12,672 bases of DNA from GCA-2747515 sp964427825 (GTDB lineage: Bacteria; Patescibacteriota; Minisyncoccia; Moranbacterales; GCA-2747515), in NCBI GenBank assembly GCA_964427825.1, contig CAYRUU010000026.1, positions 1-12,672 on the forward strand, given 5' to 3'. Of the stretch, positions 1-7,247 are shown in pieces (position 1 is the stretch's first letter; every line of letters starts with the position of its first letter). The notes beneath the pieces are model-generated. The model was not told where the DNA came from and searched no databases. It worked only from the letters and a program-made list of their open reading frames with translations. The position numbers and the translations under genes are program-made.

Positions 1-20
1 AGTGGCAAGAAGTATAAGAA

Positions 21-557
21 GTGTCACGGCATGTAACAATATTGACAATGATTCTCCGTTCGCAATTTCCCTCTGCATTGGCGCCGTACTGTGTGGCGCG
101 CGAGATTTCCGCGGGTGCGGTGCTTTTTCGCGTCTTGCAAAATGACGTGCGACAGTTCCTCTTGTTGCAGTATCGGGCGGGGCACTGGGAGTTTCCGCGC
201 GGACACATGGAAGCGGGAGAGACGGAGCACGATGCGGCACTACGAGAGATTCGCGAGGAAACGGGATTGGTGGATGTGCGGATTGTGCCGGACATTCGCA
301 CAACCATGCAGTTCAGTTATGTGGCGCGCGGCGAGGAGTACCGCAAGCGCAAAAACGACAATGCGTGCGCCGTGGTGTGGAAGCGGGTGATTTTTCTGGC
401 TGCCGAGGTCGCGCCGGATGCGATGGTGCAATTGTCGCATGAGCACAGTGACTACATGTGGGCGGACTATGCGCATGCCATGGACACGCTCACGTTTCGC
501 AATGCGCGCGGCGTCTTGTCGAATATTGTGCGCGATCTTGAGAAACACCAACGCTAG
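21..557 (+). CDS. Nudix hydrolase, Ap4A-hydrolase-like
   Basis: Nudix enzymes hydrolyse nucleoside diphosphates linked to another group, with Mg2+ held by the Nudix box. The box is complete at residues 61-83: G61, five residues, E67, seven residues, then REIREETGL. The preceding strand (residues about 29-60, SAGAVLF then FLLLQY then GHWEFPRG) resembles bis(5'-nucleosyl)-tetraphosphatases of the NUDT2 type, so dinucleoside polyphosphate clean-up is the best guess, but substrate cannot be read from sequence. No signal peptide; cytosolic. The 178-aa length is slightly long for the family because of an N-terminal extension of about 28 residues. The start is uncertain: GTG at 21 gives the longest frame, ATG at 48 is an alternative that keeps the whole domain; neither has a clear Shine-Dalgarno. 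It ends with TAG 92 bases before secD and is probably a separate unit. Confidence 0.9.
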   Translation: MSRHVTILTMILRSQFPSALAPYCVAREISAGAVLFRVLQNDVRQFLLLQYRAGHWEFPRGHMEAGETEHDAALREIREETGLVDVRIVPDIRTTMQFSYVARGEEYRKRKNDNACAVVWKRVIFLAAEVAPDAMVQLSHEHSDYMWADYAHAMDTLTFRNARGVLSNIVRDLEKHQR

Positions 558-567
558 CGCGTCATTA

Positions 568-596
568 TTGCTTTTTTGTAGGCGCTGGCGTACAAT
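568..596 (+). promoter_or_regulatory. Probable sigma-70-type promoter of secD-secF
   Basis: TTGCTT (568-573) and TACAAT (591-596) are separated by exactly 17 bp, a close match to -35/-10 consensus. Transcription would start near 603, about 45 bases before secD. It lies in the only gap between the Nudix gene and secD. Confidence 0.65.
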
Positions 597-649
597 ACAA
601 TCTGTACGATTCCTGTGGGAGTTGTGGTTTTTATCCTTACGTTTGCCGT

Positions 650-2362
650 ATGCGAAAAATGCATCATACGAAGAGAAATTTTTGGTTGACGATTTTGTTT
701 TCTGTATGCGTGGTGGTGATTGCGCTTCCCGCGCCGACGTGGATGCCGGGATGGTGGAAAAAAGTGGACGACACACTTGCCATCAATCTGGGTTTGGACT
801 TGCAAGGCGGATTGCATTTGGAATATAAATTGGACACCGGCAAAATTGCGCCGGAGAAAGTGCGTGAAGCGGAAAACGCCGTGCAGGCGGTCGTGGAGCG
901 GCGCGTCAACGCCTATGGTGTGGGCGAGCCTGTGGTACAATTGACGCACCGCGGTAGCGATTCTTTTTTGATTGTGGAATTTCCCGGCGCAAAAAATATT
1001 GACGACATTAAAAACATCATTCAAAAAACGCCATTCCTTGAATTTCGCGAACCAAAGTCGGAGGAAGCGATGGAGGGCGAACGACAATCACTCATGCAGG
1101 TTGTTGCGCCGATGAACGAAGAGGCGAAAAAACAGGCGGAAGATGTCTTGACGCGCGTGAAAAACGGCGAGGATTTTGCTGCTCTGGCAAAGGAGTTTAG
1201 CGCGGACACAAGCAACAAGGAAGAGGGTGGCGTGTTGGATTTTGTGAAGAAGGGTGCCTATGTGCCGGAGTTTGATGAGGTGTTATTTTCCGACGACGTG
1301 CAGGACGGGCAGGTTGTGGATCATTTGGTGGAGACGCAGTACGGATGGCACATTGTCAAAAAAATGGAAACGCGTGGCGAGGGAGATGATCGTGAGATCA
1401 AAGCGCAACACATTCTCATCACCAAATTGGATCCACCAGTGGAGCAATTCACCGCGACGGAATTAACGGGGGAGTATTTGGAGCAATCACAGTTAAATTT
1501 GGGCAATCAGTACGGTGGCGGATTGTCGGAGCCGGAGGTGCTTTTGCAATTTAACAGTGAGGGAGCAAAGATGTTTGCCGACATCACTAAGCGTAATCTT
1601 GGCAGGCAAGTGGCGATTTATTTGGACAACGAGATTGTGAGTGCGCCGACCGTGCAGGCAGAGATTACCGACGGACGCGCGGTGATTTCCGGCAGCTTTA
1701 CTGTGCAAGAGGCAAAGGACCTTGCGGCACGGTTGAACGAGGGTGCTTTGCCCGTGCCGATTGAGCTGGTGTCGCAAAACAGTGTGGAAGCGACGCTGGG
1801 GCAGGTCGCGCTACAAAAAAGCTTATATGCCGGTGTTGCTGGTTTGGTGCTGATGCTCCTCTTCATGGTCGCCTACTACAGATTTTACGGTCTCATCGCA
1901 TCCGTAGCGCTGATTGTCTACACGGCGACGGTGGTTGCGATTATTCGCTTGTCCAATTTGACACCGATGTCCATCACGCTGACGCTTGCGGGAATTGCTG
2001 GTTTGATTTTATCCATCGGTATGGCGGTGGATGCCAACATCCTTATCTTTGAGCGCTTGCGTGAAGAGTTGCGTCGCGGTAAGCCGCTACAGCGCGCTAT
2101 TGCGGAAGGTTTTGATCGCGCGTGGACATCCATTCGTGACGGCAACTATTCTACTATTCTCACGTCGTTGGTACTCATGATGATGGGCACAGGTTTTGTA
2201 AAAGGTTTTGCCATCATTCTCATCCTTGGCGTTCTGACTTCCATGTTTACGGCCATTGTCTTGGTGCGTGCCGTCATGGTCTACGTTTCCGGTCCGTGGC
2301 TCACGCGACACCCATGGCTGATCGGTGGCGGTTACACGGGCGATAATCATGACAAACAATAA
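650..2362 (+). CDS. secD: SecD translocase subunit with inserted parvulin-type prolyl isomerase segment
   Basis: SecD works with SecF in the membrane to pull preproteins out of the SecYEG channel using the proton gradient. Seen here: TM1 (about 11-26), the SecD N-terminal signature LGLDLQGGLHL (47-57), the P1 base in two halves (about 40-134 and 268-385), then five C-terminal TM helices (about 391-550) with the hallmark GMAVDANILIFERL (457-470). Between the base halves, where the P1 head normally sits, residues about 155-258 match parvulin (rotamase) domains: NGEDFAALAKEFS (172-184), GGVLDF (193-198), VPEFDEVLF (205-213), YGWHIVKK (231-238). The usual first parvulin strand, AQHILI (252-257), comes last instead of first. 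At 570 aa the protein is longer than a head-less SecD. The start at 650 has no Shine-Dalgarno; ATG 659 is an alternative. It is followed by secF after 5 bases, so the two are surely co-transcribed. Confidence 0.95.
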   Translation: MRKMHHTKRNFWLTILFSVCVVVIALPAPTWMPGWWKKVDDTLAINLGLDLQGGLHLEYKLDTGKIAPEKVREAENAVQAVVERRVNAYGVGEPVVQLTHRGSDSFLIVEFPGAKNIDDIKNIIQKTPFLEFREPKSEEAMEGERQSLMQVVAPMNEEAKKQAEDVLTRVKNGEDFAALAKEFSADTSNKEEGGVLDFVKKGAYVPEFDEVLFSDDVQDGQVVDHLVETQYGWHIVKKMETRGEGDDREIKAQHILITKLDPPVEQFTATELTGEYLEQSQLNLGNQYGGGLSEPEVLLQFNSEGAKMFADITKRNLGRQVAIYLDNEIVSAPTVQAEITDGRAVISGSFTVQEAKDLAARLNEGALPVPIELVSQNSVEATLGQVALQKSLYAGVAGLVLMLLFMVAYYRFYGLIASVALIVYTATVVAIIRLSNLTPMSITLTLAGIAGLILSIGMAVDANILIFERLREELRRGKPLQRAIAEGFDRAWTSIRDGNYSTILTSLVLMMMGTGFVKGFAIILILGVLTSMFTAIVLVRAVMVYVSGPWLTRHPWLIGGGYTGDNHDKQ

Positions 2363-2367
2363 CTTCT

Positions 2368-3294
2368 ATGAAAAATATTGTTGGACAACGCAAGTACACG
2401 TACGCTTTCTCTTTGATTTCTATGGTGCTGGCAATCTATGCCATTGCCGCATGGGGTCTGAAACTGGGGCGTGACTTTACTGGTGGCACATTGATGGAGT
2501 ACACCGTGGCGAGCGATGTGGACATGTCGCGCGATGCGGTCTGTGCACATGTTGATGGTGGATGTATAGATAGTTTTGCTGTGGAGCAAACTGCGCACAA
2601 TGACACGACTGCCGACTACACCATTACCTATGCGCAGGCGGATGAAGCATTTAATCAAAAAGTCATTGCTGCTCTTGCGAAAATTGATGAGAAGGCGGCG
2701 CAAAACAAGATTGAATTTACCGGCAGTATCGTATCAGAACAGTTGCGTGCCAATGCGGTAAAAGCGTTGATATTTGCCACAATCGGCATTCTCCTCTACA
2801 TCGCATGGGCATTTAAAAACATTTCCGTGCCTGTGTCGTCATGGTACTACGGATCATGTGCAGTCATTGCTTTGGTGCATGATCTCGTCATTACCATCGG
2901 TGCCTTTGCAGCGCTAGGGCACTTCATGGGCATTGCTGTAGAAGTGCCTTTTATTGCGGCGATTTTGACAATTTTGGGCTACAGTGTCAATGATACGATT
3001 GTTGTGTATGATCGTATCCGGGAAAATGTGCTCAAAGCCCGCAGTGCCTATGATTTCGAATCTCTCGTAAATGCATCCCTCAATGAGACATTGGGACGTT
3101 CCGTCAACACGACACTGACGGTACTTCTTGTGTTGACCGCCCTGGTGTTTTGGGGTGGTGATAGTTTATTTAACTTTTCCTTGGCGTTGTTGATTGGTGT
3201 TGCGTATGGCGCCTACTCATCCATTTTTGTGGCGTCATCGCTTGTGGTGACGATTTATAACGCACAGAAACATTTACGCAAAAAAAAGATGTAA
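2368..3294 (+). CDS. secF: SecF translocase subunit
   Basis: SecF is the partner of SecD in the SecDF complex and helps complete preprotein translocation. The 308-aa protein has TM1 (about 12-30), the SecF signature LGRDFTGGTL (33-42), a short extracytoplasmic P4 domain (about 45-125), and five TM helices (about 130-300) with the diagnostic LGYSVNDTIVVYDRIREN (203-220). A lysine-rich tail (HLRKKKM) is cytosolic. Two cysteines, C59 and C66, lie close together in the extracytoplasmic domain and could form a disulfide. Length is normal for a stand-alone SecF. It starts 5 bases after the secD stop with the context TTCT|ATG and no Shine-Dalgarno, suggesting translational coupling. Confidence 0.96.
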   Translation: MKNIVGQRKYTYAFSLISMVLAIYAIAAWGLKLGRDFTGGTLMEYTVASDVDMSRDAVCAHVDGGCIDSFAVEQTAHNDTTADYTITYAQADEAFNQKVIAALAKIDEKAAQNKIEFTGSIVSEQLRANAVKALIFATIGILLYIAWAFKNISVPVSSWYYGSCAVIALVHDLVITIGAFAALGHFMGIAVEVPFIAAILTILGYSVNDTIVVYDRIRENVLKARSAYDFESLVNASLNETLGRSVNTTLTVLLVLTALVFWGGDSLFNFSLALLIGVAYGAYSSIFVASSLVVTIYNAQKHLRKKKM

Positions 3295-3331
3295 AGCGAT
3301 TGCTTTGTAATTAGTGATGATGATTTAAACT

Positions 3332-3703
3332 ATGGCAATTACGGATTTTTTTAAGAAGAAGAGTGCAAAGAAAAAGGTGGATACGGCGAGCGCTATGAAA
3401 CAGGCGGAGACGATGCTTGGTGGGCAAGTGCCGGACATTACCGACGAGATGATTGATCAGATGATTGATGGTTCGTTGCCGGGCATGCCTAAGGTGGGTG
3501 CGATGCAGAAGATTGCACTGCGTGGTCTCAAAAAAATGAGCATGGAAAAACGGCGCGAGGTCTTTGCGGAGGCATTTGGTAAGATGCAGACCGACGGCGG
3601 GGACACAAAAGAAGGCATGCTGAAGCAGATTGAAGAAATGCGTGCCAACGGACAATTAAACTCCAAACAGTACAAAGTCGCCAAAAAACGGCTGGGGCTG
3701 TAG
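3332..3703 (+). CDS. Methionine-rich basic small protein of unknown function, secDF operon
   Basis: I do not recognise a family with confidence. The 123-aa protein has no signal peptide or membrane helix, is helical and charged, and is unusually rich in methionine: 12 Met (M1, 22, 28, 40, 44, 52, 58, 69, 71, 85, 96, 103), about 10%. The N-terminus is lysine-rich (FFKKKSAKKK, 6-15) and the C-terminus also (KVAKKRLGL, 115-123). The centre (LPGMPK at 49-54, then KKMSMEKRRE at 67-76) faintly recalls the methionine-rich RNA/signal-peptide-binding M domain of Ffh (LPGMGK then MTPEERR). That resemblance is only by eye and may be chance. It begins 37 bases after secF with the context AACT|ATG, with no terminator between, so it is probably co-transcribed and may be linked to export or the membrane. 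Confidence 0.7.
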   Translation: MAITDFFKKKSAKKKVDTASAMKQAETMLGGQVPDITDEMIDQMIDGSLPGMPKVGAMQKIALRGLKKMSMEKRREVFAEAFGKMQTDGGDTKEGMLKQIEEMRANGQLNSKQYKVAKKRLGL

Positions 3704-3730
3704 GGGATCGTGTACGAAAAATTGCGCTTG

Positions 3731-3739
3731 TGCTAGAAT
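3731..3739 (+). promoter_or_regulatory. Extended -10 promoter element
   Basis: TGC followed by TAGAAT is an extended -10. No good -35 lies 16-18 bp upstream. It is 28 bases after the preceding stop codon and would start RNA near 3746, giving a transcript that runs into the hairpin at 3846-3870. Confidence 0.45.
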
Positions 3740-3745
3740 ACGAGA

Positions 3746-3873
3746 CATAATAAATAAACGCATCATACACACCTCACTACCATCATTACGGACAATGAGG
3801 ACACGTTCAGTCTCTTTGGATGGGCAGTCACATTGTTCCAATAAGAAAGTTGTCACATGTGTGAAACTTTTTG
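3746..3873 (+). ncRNA. Candidate small structured RNA (or leader) ahead of the envelope cluster
   Basis: There is no open reading frame here. From the predicted start near 3746, about 40 unstructured A/C-rich bases are followed by a long hairpin: GGACAATG (3790-3797) and GAC (3800-3802) pair with GTC (3827-3829) and CATTG-t-TCC (3831-3839), leaving small bulges and a loop of about 24 nt. A second hairpin that looks like an intrinsic terminator follows directly. An extended -10, folded body and terminator together suggest a free-standing RNA of about 125 nt; it could instead be a regulatory leader for the glycosyltransferase operon. I recognise no known RNA family. Confidence 0.35.
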
Positions 3874-3874
3874 T
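3846..3874 (+). terminator. Possible intrinsic terminator hairpin
   Basis: AAAGTT-g-TCAC pairs with GTGA-AACTTT around the loop ATGT (3857-3860), giving 10 bp with one bulged G, followed by TTGT. The U-tract is short, so termination may be weak. A second hairpin, CTCCC/GGGAG, follows at about 3877-3899. Confidence 0.45.
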
Positions 3875-3936
3875 ATCTCCCTTGCGCGCGACATGGGAGG
3901 TGTGTTACGTGTGTCGTGGCAGTGGTACGAAGAGTA

Positions 3937-3945
3937 TGGTACACT
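3937..3945 (+). promoter_or_regulatory. Extended -10 promoter of the envelope cluster
   Basis: TGG then TACACT (3940-3945) is an extended -10 lying 41 bases before the GT4 start; RNA would begin near 3952. The -35 is poor (TGGCAG at 3917-3922). It is the only promoter-like element between the hairpin at 3846 and the gene. Confidence 0.45.
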
Positions 3946-3986
3946 GGTAAAAAGACAGAGAGGTCATAAACCGTAACGCAACATCT

Positions 3987-5108
3987 ATGCGTATTGCAAT
4001 TGACGTACGCAATCTCGGTAAGGGACGCACGGGTGATGAGGTGGTATTTTTTGAGTTGGCGCATCAGTTGGCGCAGCGCGATCGAGTCAACACCTATGCA
4101 TTGCTCATCGACACGCGCGCGCCGGGCTACATCACGACACTTGCGGAGTCTTTAGGTATCACGGATGCGGACAATTTCACTATCCACGAACTTGGCAGCG
4201 GCAATAAATTCGTGTGGAATGCGTGGACGGCGCAGCGTTTTTGCCGGCGCAATGCCATTGATGTCTATCACACGCAATACATCACGCCGCTATTCATGCC
4301 GCGTCGGACGAAAATCGTGACACACATCCACGACGTGTCATTCCACGTGTACGGACAGATGTTGCGATGGATGGATCGGCTGTTTTTGAACCTCTTGATT
4401 CCGTTTGCCTTGCGTCGTGCGACGCAGATCGTCACCGTGTCGCAATTTACCAAGGACGAGATCATGACATACTATGGTACGCCCGCGGACAAGATTACCG
4501 TTGTGTCCAATGCCGTGACGATGCGTACGGATGCGAGCGTGACGGAAGACAATGTACGTGCGCTCTATGACTTGCCCACGCACTATGTCATGGCGCTTGG
4601 CACCATGCAGCCACGCAAAAATATCCCATTTTTGATTGATGTTTTTGCACGGTTGCGCGAACGCATGCCACAGATGCAGTTGGTGCTTGTGGGAAAAAAG
4701 GCGCATAATTTTGACGATGAGATTGCGCGGCGTATTGCATCGTATCCGGGGTTGTCGGAGCACATTGTGCACCTGGGGTATATCTCCGATCCGGAAAAAC
4801 ACATTGTCTACAAGCTAGCATCGGCATTTATCTTTCCGTCGTTCTATGAGGGCTTTGGTGTTCCGATTTTGGAAGCACTCTTGGCGGAAACACTGGTGGT
4901 GGCGAGCGACATCGCACCACACCATGAAGTAGGCGGTGACTGCATTCTCTATGCTGACCCACGCAATATTGACCGGTATGTCGGAATATTGTATGATGGT
5001 CTGGTGGGTGCCACGCGCCCGGCATGTACGACGCGTCCGCAGTTTTCGTGGGCACGATCGGCGGACATCTTACGCACGGTCTATGCAAAAGCCGCTGCGG
5101 AAAAATGA
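3987..5108 (+). CDS. Glycosyltransferase family 4 (GT-B fold)
   Basis: GT4 enzymes move a sugar from a nucleotide-sugar donor to a lipid-linked or polysaccharide acceptor, with retention, at the inner membrane face. The 373-aa protein has an N-terminal acceptor domain (about 1-190; MRIAIDVRNL at the start, HIHDVSFH at 113-120, IVTVSQFTKDEI at 148-159) and a C-terminal donor domain: ALGTMQPRKNI (203-213), VLVGKK (233-238), FPSFYEGFGVPILEALL (283-299). The donor-binding EX7E pair is E288/E296. The glycine-rich N-terminal loop is typical in position. The donor and acceptor sugars are not predictable. It is the first gene of the cluster with the LCP protein, GT2 and CtpA, and is the only gene here with a TGA stop. 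The start has the context CATCT|ATG and no Shine-Dalgarno. Confidence 0.95.
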   Translation: MRIAIDVRNLGKGRTGDEVVFFELAHQLAQRDRVNTYALLIDTRAPGYITTLAESLGITDADNFTIHELGSGNKFVWNAWTAQRFCRRNAIDVYHTQYITPLFMPRRTKIVTHIHDVSFHVYGQMLRWMDRLFLNLLIPFALRRATQIVTVSQFTKDEIMTYYGTPADKITVVSNAVTMRTDASVTEDNVRALYDLPTHYVMALGTMQPRKNIPFLIDVFARLRERMPQMQLVLVGKKAHNFDDEIARRIASYPGLSEHIVHLGYISDPEKHIVYKLASAFIFPSFYEGFGVPILEALLAETLVVASDIAPHHEVGGDCILYADPRNIDRYVGILYDGLVGATRPACTTRPQFSWARSADILRTVYAKAAAEK

Positions 5109-5147
5109 CATGTACACATGCCGTTTGTAAATCGCTAACCGTGAACC

Positions 5148-6353
5148 ATGAATTTTTTCAAAAAATCCTCCGATCAGGTGACGGTCTCTGGACCGCTATC
5201 GCGCGCGTCGCATAGCGGTAAAACAAAAATGTCAACAAAGAAAAAGTGGCTGATTGTAGGTGTAGTGGTGTTGGCCCTGGGTACGATTGTCGTATTAACA
5301 GCGGCGCGCGTGCTGCACAGCATTGCGCCAAACAGCAATATCTTGGAATCGTTGGTAAAGAATTTACCGCTCGTGGAAAAGCAGTTGCAGGGTGAGGAGG
5401 ATGGACGTATCAATATCATGATCTTAGGTATGCGCGGTGAGGGTGTGGATGGTGGTGGTATGCTTACGGACACGATCATGGTGATTTCTTTGCGCATTAC
5501 CGAAGACGAGCAAAGACAGAAGCATTATAAGGTGGCGATGCTATCGGTGCCGCGCGACCTCTATGTGACAATTCCCGGCACGACGAGCACCACAAAGATC
5601 AACGGTGTCTATGGTCATGGGGAAAAGCAGAGGAAGGGCGGCGGTGTCGCTTTGATGAAGCAAATGCTGGAAGACATTTCCGGACAGCCTATCCACTACG
5701 GCGTCGAAGTAAATTTTATGGGGTTCAAGCAGATTGTGGATGCGCTTGGCGGCGTGGAGATCACGCGCGATACGGAATTCATTGAGCCGTTGCAATTCCA
5801 TGAGGAGAAGGTGTGTGATGGCGCCAACGGCGGCGTGTTTACCGTGCGCAGTGGACGCGTGCAAACCAAGGTGAATGAGCGCGGCAAGGTGGTGGCGCAA
5901 TATCCACTGTGCTACAACAAAACGGAAGAATGCGGCGGCATGTTCAAGGTGCCAGCCGGTACATCCACCTTGAACGGCGATCAGGCGCTGTGTTATGTGC
6001 GTGCACGCGTGACGTCAAGTGACTTTGATCGTGCCAAGCGTCAGCAAGAAGTGATCGGGCAGATCAAAAGCAAGGCGTTGTCCATGGGTGTGTTGACGGA
6101 CTTTGGTAAGATACAGGAGCTGATGGATGCTGTGAGTAACAATGTGTATACCGATATGGAATTGTGGGAAATGCAACATCTCTTTGAGATCTATAAGAAG
6201 ATGGGTGACAATCCGGATATTGCACACAAAGTATTGGATAATTCCGAAGAAGGCTTACTTTTTTCGCAGGAGGGCGATCAACGTGGCTACATCCTTTTGC
6301 CACGCGGCGATACGTACGATCGTATCCGCGAACTGTTTGCGACGATCATCTAA
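5148..6353 (+). CDS. LytR-CpsA-Psr (LCP) family glycopolymer transferase
   Basis: LCP proteins are membrane-anchored enzymes that transfer lipid-linked glycopolymers onto peptidoglycan or other surface acceptors. The 401-aa protein has a basic N-terminus, one TM helix (about 34-52) and an extracytoplasmic LCP domain (about 88-312): MILGMRGEG (91-99), TDTIMVISL (107-115), MLSVPRDLYV (131-140), INGVYGHG (151-158), VDALGGVEI (197-205), YVRARVTSSDFDRAKRQQ (283-300). Likely active-site residues are D108, R136, D137, R285 and R287. An insertion at about 212-268 adds C223, C255 and C262, which with C282 make four extracytoplasmic cysteines. A C-terminal region of about 90 residues follows the domain. 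Flanking glycosyltransferases suggest it attaches the polymer or glycan they make. ATG 5148 is used; ATG 5229 (M28) would remove the basic tail but keep the TM helix. Confidence 0.94.
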   Translation: MNFFKKSSDQVTVSGPLSRASHSGKTKMSTKKKWLIVGVVVLALGTIVVLTAARVLHSIAPNSNILESLVKNLPLVEKQLQGEEDGRINIMILGMRGEGVDGGGMLTDTIMVISLRITEDEQRQKHYKVAMLSVPRDLYVTIPGTTSTTKINGVYGHGEKQRKGGGVALMKQMLEDISGQPIHYGVEVNFMGFKQIVDALGGVEITRDTEFIEPLQFHEEKVCDGANGGVFTVRSGRVQTKVNERGKVVAQYPLCYNKTEECGGMFKVPAGTSTLNGDQALCYVRARVTSSDFDRAKRQQEVIGQIKSKALSMGVLTDFGKIQELMDAVSNNVYTDMELWEMQHLFEIYKKMGDNPDIAHKVLDNSEEGLLFSQEGDQRGYILLPRGDTYDRIRELFATII

Positions 6354-6386
6354 ACCACAGCGGGGACATGCCCCATCACTTGCGCT

Positions 6387-7229
6387 ATGACGCCACAATC
6401 GCAGGAGGCACCACGCGTGTCCATTGCCGTGCAGAGTTATAAAAACCCGGAGATGCTCGCCGTGTGCTTGCGATCGGTGCGGGAGCATTGTGCGCATCTG
6501 TCGTACGAGTTGATTGTGGCGGACGGTGCCACAGAAGATGTGACGGCGATGCTGATGCGAGAAGACTTTCCTGATGTGATCTTCCTTCCGCATGCGAAAA
6601 ATGTGGGTTTTGGCGCGTTGGCAAATGCGTGCTTGGCGCGCGCACGTGGTACGTATATCTTTCTCATCAACCCGGACACTGTGTTGGAGCCAGACACTGT
6701 ATCGCATCTTTTGACGTTTATGGACACGCACCCGCACATCGGATTGTGTGGTCCACGTCAAAAAAATTTCAACGGGCGCACAGAAAATACGCGGTTTCGA
6801 TTCTATCGCCCACAAACAATTCTCTATCGGCGGACGTTGCTCAAGCACTGTTCTTTTGCCAAGCGGCATTTGGCGTGGTTTGAGATGCGCGATGTACGAT
6901 CCACGGAGCCCTATCCAGCGGAGTGGGTGATCGGTAGTGCGATGTTTGTACGCAAAAGTGCTGTGGACGCGGTGGGTCCGATGGATCACCGTTTCTTTAT
7001 GTACATGGAAGACGTGGATTGGTGTCGGCGATTTTGGGAGAAAGGGTTCATGGTGTGCTATAATCCCCAGGTAACAATGTATCACTTCTACGGCAAGGGG
7101 AGTGCGCGTGGCGGCGTTGTGCGCAGCATGCTGTCCAGTCGCTTGACGTGGATTCACATTGCCAGTGGGTACAAGTATTTCATGAAATACTTCGGCAAGT
7201 CGGCGCCGCGTATTCCACACACATTATAA
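6387..7229 (+). CDS. Glycosyltransferase family 2 (rhamnosyltransferase-like)
   Basis: An inverting GT-A glycosyltransferase that probably extends a lipid-linked glycan at the cytosolic membrane face. The 280-aa protein shows VSIAVQSYKNPEML (11-24), IVADGATEDV (43-52), the NVGFGALAN donor-site helix (72-80), the metal/nucleotide motif INPDTVLEPD (94-103, in place of DXD), VIGSAMFVRKSAVDAVG (181-197) and the catalytic-base region FFMYMEDVDWCRR (203-215). This order is that of WcaE/rhamnosyl-type GT2 proteins. No TM helix is present, although the C-terminus is basic and aromatic and could touch the membrane. It starts 33 bases after the LCP stop with the context GCGCT|ATG and ends 18 bases before ctpA, so all four genes look like one operon. 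Donor sugar unknown. Confidence 0.94.
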   Translation: MTPQSQEAPRVSIAVQSYKNPEMLAVCLRSVREHCAHLSYELIVADGATEDVTAMLMREDFPDVIFLPHAKNVGFGALANACLARARGTYIFLINPDTVLEPDTVSHLLTFMDTHPHIGLCGPRQKNFNGRTENTRFRFYRPQTILYRRTLLKHCSFAKRHLAWFEMRDVRSTEPYPAEWVIGSAMFVRKSAVDAVGPMDHRFFMYMEDVDWCRRFWEKGFMVCYNPQVTMYHFYGKGSARGGVVRSMLSSRLTWIHIASGYKYFMKYFGKSAPRIPHTL

Positions 7230-7247
7230 TTGATTTGCACACCACAC

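Noticed and set aside
552..577. CGCTAGCG palindrome followed by a T-run as a terminator of the Nudix gene
   Set aside because: The palindrome has no loop and is separated from the T-run by about 13 bases; the T-run is better explained as part of the secD promoter spacer.
5106..5108. Possible recoding of TGA as glycine, as in Gracilibacteria and SR1
   Set aside because: No conserved domain here has an in-frame TGA, and this TGA fits well as the natural end of a GT4 protein.
6255..7220. Long minus-strand open frame of 321 codons opposite the LCP and GT2 genes
   Set aside because: It is antisense to two clear conserved genes, has a low-complexity His/Arg-rich translation typical of shadow frames, and shows no recognisable domain.
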